This document shows positions 57,651 through 64,000 of a stretch of 64,000 nt of DNA, in pieces. The notes under the pieces were generated by a model. The model was not told the DNA's origin, did not search any database, and saw nothing but the letters and a program-made list of their open reading frames with translations. The translations under genes were made by a program, and so were the position numbers. Location of the stretch: positions 31,926 to 95,925 of the forward strand of contig JBBRND010000017.1 in assembly GCA_038230515.1 (NCBI GenBank), written 5' to 3'. The first letter of the stretch is position 1, and every line of letters starts with the position of its first letter. This stretch comes from JAPLDB01 sp038230515. Its GTDB lineage: Bacteria > Bacteroidota > Bacteroidia > AKYH767-A > 2013-40CM-41-45.

Positions 57651-58853
57651 TCAAATTCTCACTTTCGGATAACCGAACGTAACCGAAAACATTGTTCCTT
57701 TTTCCTGAGAGAATTTTAATTCACCATCAAGTTGACTTGTGAGTGCAATGATTAATTGCATGCCGAGTGAATCAGATTTTTCGATTTCAAAACCTGGAGG
57801 CAGCCCGATGCCATTGTCCGAAATATTCACCTGAACTTTTTTCTCCGGAAGTTTTATGAATTCTATTTTTATTTCTCCTTCGCGATGATTTGGAAAAGCA
57901 TACTTGAATGAGTTGGAAACAATTTCAGTAATAAGTAATCCGCACGGCATTGCAGTATCCATGTCGAATGAAACATCATCAGCTTCTACGGCAATTGTTA
58001 CCGGATCATCATTATTGCCGTACGACTGCTTGAGAAAACCGCAAAGTTTCTCAGTGTATTCTTTAAAATTAATTTCGCCAAGTTCTTCACTCTGATAAAA
58101 CTTCTCATGCACAAGCGCCATTGAACGTACACGATTTTGACCTTCGCGAACTGCCTTTAATGTTTCTTCGTCCTTAATATAACCCGTCTGTAGATTGAGC
58201 AGAGAAATAATAATCTGCAGATTGTTTTTTACACGGTGATGAATTTCTTTCAGCAGCAAATCTTTTTCTTTCAGCGAAGCAATGATCTGCTTTTCCATCT
58301 TTTTACTTTCGGTAATATCCGTATCAACAAACACAAGTTTCTTTAACCGCTCATCATCGTCATAAATAGGAGTGAGGGTGGAACTGATCCACATATCACT
58401 GTCATTGTTATTTTGAAGATGCGATTCAAAAATGCGAGAGTGTTTTCCTGATCGCGTTTCTGCCAATACCTGCTCTACGTTCTCATATACATGAAGGTCT
58501 GTAATTTTTTTTCCGATAATGTGTTGGGTAAGCCCGGTCATACGCATGAAGCCATCATTGATCCATTCTATTTTCCCGTTTTCATCGGCAATGATTACCG
58601 AGTTATCCGTCTTGCTTGCTACAATAGAAAGTTTTTCCAGCTCCAGGTTTTTTTCTGAAAGCTGTTTCGTTTTTACTTCCACACGTTCTTCAAGCAAATG
58701 TCTCACACGTCTGAACGTGCCTGTGCGCAACCTGAAATAAACATACAGCGTGCCGAGTATCATCAGGAAGCTGACGATCAAAAGCATGATGTCGCGAAAA
58801 ATCGGATTGCTTACGTTGACTTCAAGAAATGATGTGAGTAAAAACAAAAACAT
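57651..58853 (-). CDS. PAS sensor histidine kinase (HisKA_2 type)
   Basis: A 400-residue membrane sensor kinase. One transmembrane segment (about 22-41), a short coiled linker, one PAS domain (about 80-185; NSVIIADENGKIEWINDGF, then a PAC-like IYDDDERLKKLVFVDTDITE), then a HisKA_2 dimerisation domain with the phosphoacceptor in LKEIHHRVKNNLQ (about 202-213). The HATPase domain (about 300-398) has the N box TEIVSNSFKYAF, DNGIGLPPG and a SLGMQLI motif. HisKA_2 kinases in Bacteroidota signal to separate regulators; none is adjacent. The stimulus is unknown. Confidence 0.92.
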   Translation of the reverse strand: MFLFLLTSFLEVNVSNPIFRDIMLLIVSFLMILGTLYVYFRLRTGTFRRVRHLLEERVEVKTKQLSEKNLELEKLSIVASKTDNSVIIADENGKIEWINDGFMRMTGLTQHIIGKKITDLHVYENVEQVLAETRSGKHSRIFESHLQNNNDSDMWISSTLTPIYDDDERLKKLVFVDTDITESKKMEKQIIASLKEKDLLLKEIHHRVKNNLQIIISLLNLQTGYIKDEETLKAVREGQNRVRSMALVHEKFYQSEELGEINFKEYTEKLCGFLKQSYGNNDDPVTIAVEADDVSFDMDTAMPCGLLITEIVSNSFKYAFPNHREGEIKIEFIKLPEKKVQVNISDNGIGLPPGFEIEKSDSLGMQLIIALTSQLDGELKFSQEKGTMFSVTFGYPKVRI

Positions 58854-58961
58854 GTTAAGTGAGAAGGGAAATTTCCCCTACTTGTTTTACTGTAAAGTTC
58901 ACAAAATGTTCAGTACTCTGAACACGTTCGGAGAAAAGTAATTAAGAAGGAAATGCCAAAA

Positions 58962-60431
58962 TTATTTCCGCAACTTGCTGTTGCGATAACTGTATCCGAA
59001 ATAAATCACAAAACCGATGATGAGCCAGATAAACAAACGAACCCAGTTAGGCCAGCCCAATCCGAAGATCATTGCCCCGCAAACAATCATTCCGAGTATC
59101 GGCACTAGAGGAACCAGCGGAGTTCTGAATCCGCGCGGCATATCAGGATTTGTTTTGCGCATGATGATGATACCTATGCAAACTAAAATGAATGCAAACA
59201 ATGTTCCGATGCTTGTCATGTCTCCCACAATATCTCCAGGAACAAACGCAGCAAACAATCCCACAAACAAAAATAAAATCATATTTGATTTGTATGGTGT
59301 GCGGAATTTCGGATGCAGATCGGAAAAAACTTTGGGCAGCAATCCGTCTCTACTCATTGAATAAAACACGCGCGATTGCCCCATCAGCATTACGAGAATT
59401 ACAGAAGAGAATCCTGCAAGAATTGCAACGGTGACGAGTTTCGCTAACCAGCCGAAACCGGTCATGTAAGTTTGAATAGCATACGCAACAGAAGCCTCTT
59501 TACCTGCATGTCTAAAATCATCTGTGCTTGCAACTCCTGTTAACACATAAGCGAATAAAATATAAAGTACAGTGCAGATGGCAAGTGAACCAAGAATTCC
59601 AACCGGCATATCTTTTCTTGGATTCTTTGCTTCCTGTGCGGCAGTGGACACAGCGTCAAAACCAATGAATGCAAAGAACACAACCCCCGCTGCACCAAGT
59701 ATTCCGACAATGCCGCCAAAGTTGTGAGGCACATGTTGCGCATCAATGTAAGTTTGTGCGGGAGGAATAAAGGGAGTGTGATTCGCAGGATTCATAAACG
59801 ACCAACCGAAGCCGATAAATAAAAGTACGATGGCAACTTTTGTAATTACAATAATTCCATTTACTGCGGCCGATTCTTTTGTTCCTTTAATTAGGAGAAG
59901 AGAAAGCAAGAGCAAAATAAACAGCGAGGGAATATTCATAATGCCTGCAACTCCTGTTGTTGAAACTTCAAATGGAGAATGACACCATTGATAAGGAATG
60001 GAAGTATCAAAGAAGATGGTAAGAAGTTTATTTAAGTATTCACTCCATGCTATGGCAACTGTTGCTGCACCAAGGGCATATTCCAAGACCAAATCCCAGC
60101 CGATGATCCATGCTACAAGTTCGCCAAGCGTTGCGTAGCTGTAAGTGTATGCGCTTCCTGCAATCGGAATCATGCTTGCAAACTCTGCATAACAAAGTCC
60201 GGCCAATGCACAACCGATGCCGGCAATGATAAAACCAATTACTACCGCTGGACCTGCATTGTTGGCAGCAGCAGAAGCTGTTCGTACAAACAAACCTGCA
60301 CCGATAATTGCTCCGATGCCGAGCGCAACTAAGTTGGCAGCAGTTAGCGTACGCTTTAATCCTTGTCCGGTGTCATTAAGTTCTTCGTGTAAACCCGAAA
60401 CATCTTTTGTAGCAAATAAATTTTTATTCAT
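58962..60431 (-). CDS. APC-family amino acid permease
   Basis: A 489-residue transporter of the amino acid-polyamine-organocation family with about twelve to fourteen transmembrane segments. Transmembrane segment 1 has NLVALGIGAIIGAGLFVRTA, the classic unwound GxG substrate motif, and a conserved FFAFIGFDAVSTAAQEAKNP occurs near segment 6. It resembles cationic-amino-acid transporters (YfnA/CAT-like), so substrate type is inferred. It stands alone with an 83-base gap from the following gene on the same strand. Confidence 0.92.
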   Translation of the reverse strand: MNKNLFATKDVSGLHEELNDTGQGLKRTLTAANLVALGIGAIIGAGLFVRTASAAANNAGPAVVIGFIIAGIGCALAGLCYAEFASMIPIAGSAYTYSYATLGELVAWIIGWDLVLEYALGAATVAIAWSEYLNKLLTIFFDTSIPYQWCHSPFEVSTTGVAGIMNIPSLFILLLLSLLLIKGTKESAAVNGIIVITKVAIVLLFIGFGWSFMNPANHTPFIPPAQTYIDAQHVPHNFGGIVGILGAAGVVFFAFIGFDAVSTAAQEAKNPRKDMPVGILGSLAICTVLYILFAYVLTGVASTDDFRHAGKEASVAYAIQTYMTGFGWLAKLVTVAILAGFSSVILVMLMGQSRVFYSMSRDGLLPKVFSDLHPKFRTPYKSNMILFLFVGLFAAFVPGDIVGDMTSIGTLFAFILVCIGIIIMRKTNPDMPRGFRTPLVPLVPILGMIVCGAMIFGLGWPNWVRLFIWLIIGFVIYFGYSYRNSKLRK

Positions 60432-60514
60432 AACGATGTGGTTGGTTTTGGTTATTGACGCAATGTAGAGACAAAAACGAAACCAACAAAAAGCATCTGC
60501 AATCTTTGAATCAG

Positions 60515-61312
60515 CTAAGCAATAAATCGCCTTTCAACAAGCTCCATAAAATTTTTCACGTGCTCGTTGTTGTTGTCCCAGTTCATTTCACCGGCAAGTT
60601 CGGAAGCGACAAATTGTTTTGCAGAATCAAGGTCATTCATGGAATTGATCTTTTCTACAGCCGCACTGTAGTTTTGAAGATTGCCATCAAAGAGTTGGTT
60701 GATGAATAAAAACTTTTCGTTGATTCCGATAGCTGCTTTTAAATCTTTGATTGATTTCCGGTGAAGTTTATCTGCCAGCGTTTTTGAAGTTGTACCCGAA
60801 GCAATTTTTGTGTGAAGCGATTCTTCATTGCCGAAGGTATCTCCTAAAGTTCTCTTGTCTTCAAACATGGTGTTCAGTTCGTGAGAAGATTTTTTCTTTG
60901 GAGTTTTTTCTTTCTTCTCTTCAATAATTGGTTCGGCAGTGCCGACAACAGCGATGACTTCATTCATGGAATGATGTTCTTCCGTTTTCTTTTCTTCAGC
61001 TGTTATTTCTTGTGAGGGTGCTTCAACTTCAATTTCCTCTGCCAAAGGTTTTTCTTCCACGCGCTTCATTTCAATGGCGCGCTTCTCTGCAAGAATCCGT
61101 TGAGTCACCGCTGCTTTTACTTCATCAAGGGAAGTCAATGCATTTGTATGATTGAGCATCAGCGATGCCTCGAAGAGTTGCCGCAGGTTTTGAATCATAA
61201 AATCAATCTCCACCTGCGGAATAGAAGATTGATGATTCTTAATCTGTTCGTGTTGGTCGCGGATTGTTTTCAGTAATGAATCAATCTGCTGATGAATGCT
61301 CTGTCTGTTCAT
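60515..61312 (-). CDS. Conserved Bacteroidota protein of unknown function
   Basis: A 265-residue soluble protein. A helix-rich N-terminal part (1-90) is followed by a Glu/Lys/Pro-rich low-complexity linker (about 95-160) and a conserved C-terminal domain (about 160-265) with KDLKAAIGINEKFLFINQLF, DGNLQNYSAAVEKIN and FVASELAGEMNWD. I recognise it as widespread in this phylum but know no function. It is divergent from tdk across 94 bases. Confidence 0.72.
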   Translation of the reverse strand: MNRQSIHQQIDSLLKTIRDQHEQIKNHQSSIPQVEIDFMIQNLRQLFEASLMLNHTNALTSLDEVKAAVTQRILAEKRAIEMKRVEEKPLAEEIEVEAPSQEITAEEKKTEEHHSMNEVIAVVGTAEPIIEEKKEKTPKKKSSHELNTMFEDKRTLGDTFGNEESLHTKIASGTTSKTLADKLHRKSIKDLKAAIGINEKFLFINQLFDGNLQNYSAAVEKINSMNDLDSAKQFVASELAGEMNWDNNNEHVKNFMELVERRFIA

Positions 61313-61358
61313 TTTAGTTTTTATTATGGTTGTAAAGATAACGGTAAACCTTTTATTT

Positions 61359-61366
61359 TATTTTTG
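61359..61366 (+). promoter_or_regulatory. -7 element (TATTTTTG) for tdk
   Basis: TATTTTTG fits TAnnTTTG and lies 40 bases before the ATG at 61407. No TTG is correctly spaced, so only half of the promoter is supported. Confidence 0.4.
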
Positions 61367-61406
61367 CTGCCCGCACTATTTATACTCAACGAATTCTACC
61401 AACATC

Positions 61407-61994
61407 ATGTTTCTCGAACATCCAAAATCAGAAGCCGCCAAACGCGGATGGGTAGAAGTAATCTGCGGCTCCATGTTTTCGGGGAAAACGGAAGAACTGA
61501 TCAGGCGGTTGAAGCGTGCACGCATTGCGAAGATGAACGTGGAAATTTTCAAACCGAAACTTGATACCCGTTATGATGAGGTAAATGTTGTTTCTCACGA
61601 TTCAAATTTTATTCACTCTACTCCTGTTGATTCTTCTTCACAAATATTGGTGCTTGCAAAAAATGTAGATGTAGTTGGTGTGGATGAAGCACAATTTTTT
61701 GATGATGAACTTCCGAATGTTTGCGAAACGCTTGCTAACCGGGGCACGCGGGTGATTGTTGCCGGGCTTGATATGGATTATCTCGGCAAACCTTTCGGAC
61801 CATTGCCGCAATTGCTTGCCATTGCAGAGTACGTTACAAAGGTTCACGCCATCTGCATGAAGTGCGGAAATCTTGCGCATGTTTCTCACCGCATCGTAAA
61901 TAACCAATCGCGCATTATGCTTGGTGAGCAGGAAAGCTATGAGCCGCTTTGCAGAACCTGCTACAATGAGGAGATGAAAAAAGCAGGCGGTTGA
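61407..61994 (+). CDS. tdk: Thymidine kinase (type II)
   Basis: A 195-residue salvage kinase that phosphorylates thymidine to dTMP. The P-loop is GSMFSGKTEE (21-30), the Walker-B-like DEAQFFD is near 95, and zinc-binding cysteines come from CMKCGN and CRTCYNEE. The ATG at 61407 was chosen because MFLEHPKSEAAKRGWVEVI is the family start; the frame runs upstream without homology. It ends 2 bases before the stop of the convergent ispF gene. Confidence 0.95.
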   Translation: MFLEHPKSEAAKRGWVEVICGSMFSGKTEELIRRLKRARIAKMNVEIFKPKLDTRYDEVNVVSHDSNFIHSTPVDSSSQILVLAKNVDVVGVDEAQFFDDELPNVCETLANRGTRVIVAGLDMDYLGKPFGPLPQLLAIAEYVTKVHAICMKCGNLAHVSHRIVNNQSRIMLGEQESYEPLCRTCYNEEMKKAGG

Positions 61995-61996
61995 GA

Positions 61997-62479
61997 TCAG
62001 GTTTTTTCAATCAGCGCAACAGCGTAACAACTCACTCCTTCTTCTCTTCCCACATAGCCAAGTTTTTCTGTGGTGGTTGCTTTGATGGAAACATCGCCTT
62101 CATAAATGTTCATGATTTTTGAAAGTATGCTTTGCATCTCAGGAATGTATTTTGCAATCTTAGGTTGTTGCAAACACAAAGTGACATCCACATTCCCGAT
62201 CGTGAATTTCTTTTCTGAAAGAAGCTCAATTACGCGCCTCAACAAAATCTTGCTGTCAATGTTTTTAAACTCAGAAGAAGTATCAGGAAAGTGCTTGCCG
62301 ATGTCGCCCAGATTTGCCGCGCCCAGCAACGCATCGCAGATAGCGTGAATCATTACATCGGCATCGCTGTGACCAACGGCTCCTTTGGTATGTTCAATTT
62401 TTATTCCTCCCAACCAGAAATCTTTTCCTTCTGCAAGCTGGTGCACATCGAACCCGAAGCCAATTTTGAATTTTGCCAT
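61997..62479 (-). CDS. ispF: 2-C-methyl-D-erythritol 2,4-cyclodiphosphate synthase
   Basis: A 160-residue zinc enzyme of the non-mevalonate isoprenoid pathway. GFGFDVHQLAEGKDFWLGG supplies metal ligands Asp11 and His13, HSDADVMIHAICDALLGA the third His and the CDP-ME2P-binding loop, and ATTTEKLGYVGREEGV the conserved C-terminal motif. The ATG at 62479 (MAKFKIGFGF) was preferred over 62488, three codons earlier, because it matches the family start. It implies that isopentenyl precursors are made by the MEP pathway in this organism. Confidence 0.95.
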   Translation of the reverse strand: MAKFKIGFGFDVHQLAEGKDFWLGGIKIEHTKGAVGHSDADVMIHAICDALLGAANLGDIGKHFPDTSSEFKNIDSKILLRRVIELLSEKKFTIGNVDVTLCLQQPKIAKYIPEMQSILSKIMNIYEGDVSIKATTTEKLGYVGREEGVSCYAVALIEKT

Positions 62480-62620
62480 AATCGTCAAAAAGTATTATCC
62501 CGTTCAAGAGTGAATTAGTTGCGAATGTACGAATTACGAAGATGACCAATTTGATAGATCACCGAAACCGGCATAAATTATTCAGATGATTTTTCTATTT
62601 TTACAAAAACAAAACCTGTA

Positions 62621-64000
62621 ATGAAAACAACCTTACTTCTTCCGAAGAAAATTCTTTCTCTGGTTATTTTAGCCGGCAGCTTTTTTCCTACAGTAGTTTT
62701 TGCTCAATGGAGTACAGCAATTAATATTTCTCCCAATGCAACTTCTGCCTGGCTGAATGAGGACATGACATCATGCCTTGCCGTAAACGGTGATACCATT
62801 CATGTAGTGTGGGTTGACCACCGCAGCAATGGTCACGCTATCTGGTACACTCAATCCCTCGATACCGGATTGACATGGAGCCCGGCAATTCCGGTTACGG
62901 ATACCAGCGGCTCCGCAAGTTTTCCTTCCATTGCTGTTTCAGGTTTTACCGTGCATGTGGTTTGGATGGATACCTCGCTCGGACACAACGCATCTTTTTA
63001 TAAACGCTCCCTAGATGGGGGCGCTACATGGGGAAACATTTTTTGTCTCGACAGCAACGCCAAATTCTGGCCCGGGCTCGCAGCATCCGGTTCGCTCGTT
63101 GTGGTTTCAATCAACAAAGAAGTTGTGACGGGCAACACCGAAGTTTATTTCAGACGCTCTATTGATAATGGAACAACCTGGGACAGCACTCAGCAGATTT
63201 CAAATGCCGTCAACCGTTCTGAAGACCCCTCCATAGCAGCGCTCGGTAATGACGTTCATCTTTCATGGAATGATAAACGAAGCGGCACCATGAATATCTA
63301 TTACCGCCACTCTGCCGATGCAGGACTTACCTGGGGTCCCGAAACACAGCTTACAACCCTTGATTCTTATACCTCTATGGTTTGCCTCGATGGTCAGCAT
63401 GTGGACGTTCCGCATGGAATAAGAACCGGCAACTTTGATGTATGGCTGAGTCAATCATCAGACACCGGTTCAAATTTTGTTCCTGATCAACAGCTCACCT
63501 TTGATACATTAGGGGAACTATATCCATATATGGCGCGCAGCGCATCAGACCTTCACGTGGTTTATTCCGGCTCCGGTATTTGGTATCTTCACTCCGGTGA
63601 TGGAGGCGCAACCTGGGATTCCTCTGTTTATCTCGGCTCCGGCAGCCAGCCCTACATTGCAATTACCGGCTGCATGTTGCATGTTATCTTTCCAAGCAAC
63701 GGTGTTATCTATTACATGCGAAACCCAATAGGAAACTGCAACTCCGTAGCTACTTCAATTATTGAACCCGGAAAAACAATCGCAGTAAAATGTTATCCCA
63801 ATCCTTTCACCTCACAAACAACAATTGAAATAAGCCCTTCAGTAAAAACTGAAAACCCGGAAATGAAAATCTATGACACTATGGGGCACGAACTCTTCAG
63901 CGCACATTTCGGCAGTGCTAAAAAAATAATTGTTGAGAAAAATAAACTCTGCACCGGAATTTATTTTTACCGCCTGCGCGAAAAAGAAAAAGTAATTGCA
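62621..64000 (+). CDS. Sialidase-like (Asp-box) T9SS type A protein, right end missing
   Basis: The frame from ATG at 62621 is open to the window edge (460 codons). The signal peptide (MKTTLLLPKKILSLVILAG, ending VVFA-Q) precedes a beta-propeller-like region with five Asp-box motifs (SLDTGLTW, SLDGGATW, SIDNGTTW, SADAGLTW, SGDGGATW). WVDHRSNGHAIWYTQS and WNDKRSGTMNIYYRHS are typical of the sialidase superfamily. Near the right edge a sorting domain begins (CYPNPFTSQTTIEI, MKIYDTMGHELF, CTGIYFYRLREKEK), so only a few residues are missing. Neuraminidase activity is not proven: a catalytic Tyr/Glu/Arg triad could not be assigned. Confidence 0.85.
   Translation, partial: MKTTLLLPKKILSLVILAGSFFPTVVFAQWSTAINISPNATSAWLNEDMTSCLAVNGDTIHVVWVDHRSNGHAIWYTQSLDTGLTWSPAIPVTDTSGSASFPSIAVSGFTVHVVWMDTSLGHNASFYKRSLDGGATWGNIFCLDSNAKFWPGLAASGSLVVVSINKEVVTGNTEVYFRRSIDNGTTWDSTQQISNAVNRSEDPSIAALGNDVHLSWNDKRSGTMNIYYRHSADAGLTWGPETQLTTLDSYTSMVCLDGQHVDVPHGIRTGNFDVWLSQSSDTGSNFVPDQQLTFDTLGELYPYMARSASDLHVVYSGSGIWYLHSGDGGATWDSSVYLGSGSQPYIAITGCMLHVIFPSNGVIYYMRNPIGNCNSVATSIIEPGKTIAVKCYPNPFTSQTTIEISPSVKTENPEMKIYDTMGHELFSAHFGSAKKIIVEKNKLCTGIYFYRLREKEKVIA

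Noticed and set aside
60432..60514. Lysine or other amino-acid riboswitch near the permease
   Set aside because: The 83-base gap lies downstream of the permease start on the wrong side and is too short; no structure seen.

Overview
The window is a chromosomal segment of a Bacteroidota bacterium, probably an uncultivated Chitinophagales/Sphingobacteriales-like lineage; the genus cannot be read from the sequence. The support is: several secreted proteins with type IX secretion (T9SS) C-terminal signals (both the gliding-type B form and the short type A form), SprB-repeat adhesin architecture, two TonB-dependent receptors with carboxypeptidase-regulatory-like N-termini, a zinc-free type B ribosomal protein L31, Bacteroidota-specific families (GlmU-like nucleotidyltransferase, DUF3098, DUF5689, multi-DUF349), starts without clear Shine-Dalgarno sequences, and promoters of the TTTG / TAnnTTTG type.

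Layout. 1-6746 is the 3' part of a giant SprB-repeat adhesin. 7504-11565 (minus) carries an FdhF/YdeP-like molybdopterin oxidoreductase and a DUF349 protein. 11798-15481 carries rpmE2, a GlmU-like enzyme, a small membrane-anchored protein and a methylmalonyl-CoA mutase catalytic subunit. 16041-17602 is a broken T9SS cargo gene, followed by a GNAT acetyltransferase, a BamA/TamA-like barrel, ung, a 44-residue lipoprotein and an OsmC protein. 21522-26379 is the rimP-nusA-infB operon with a near-consensus promoter and a terminator-like leader hairpin. 26563-28699 (minus) is ftsX-DUF3098-uppP. 28888-36346 holds leuS, a T9SS cargo, an alpha/beta hydrolase and dnaG. 36431-40229 holds a TonB receptor, a membrane protein and a LiaF-like protein. 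40511-43916 is a divergent PPK2 / MgtA pair. 43921-47167 (minus) is a DUF1800-DUF1501 pair. 47168-48291 is a gene-poor, repeat-rich gap. 48292-55951 has an Omp28-like T9SS protein, a TonB receptor + DUF5689 lipoprotein operon and a GT87 glycosyltransferase. 56131-62479 has gpmI, a PAS/HisKA_2 kinase, an amino-acid permease, a conserved unknown, tdk and ispF. 62621-64000 is a sialidase-like Asp-box T9SS protein running off the right edge.

Most genes are housekeeping (translation, replication priming, envelope synthesis, isoprenoid and nucleotide metabolism) interleaved with secreted or surface proteins that depend on T9SS or TonB.

The least ordinary feature is the non-coding repeat landscape. 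Four intergenic tandem arrays (6961-7275, 15625-15868, 40261-40440, 47669-47935) have unrelated sequences but nearly the same unit length (21, 21, 21 and 22 bp, about two helical turns). They have no spacers and no convincing coding role. In addition, 7- and 8-bp microrepeats occur between genes, and 7-bp repeats have inserted inside leuS (twice) and inside the broken T9SS gene. I found no tRNA, rRNA, CRISPR array, insertion sequence or prophage.
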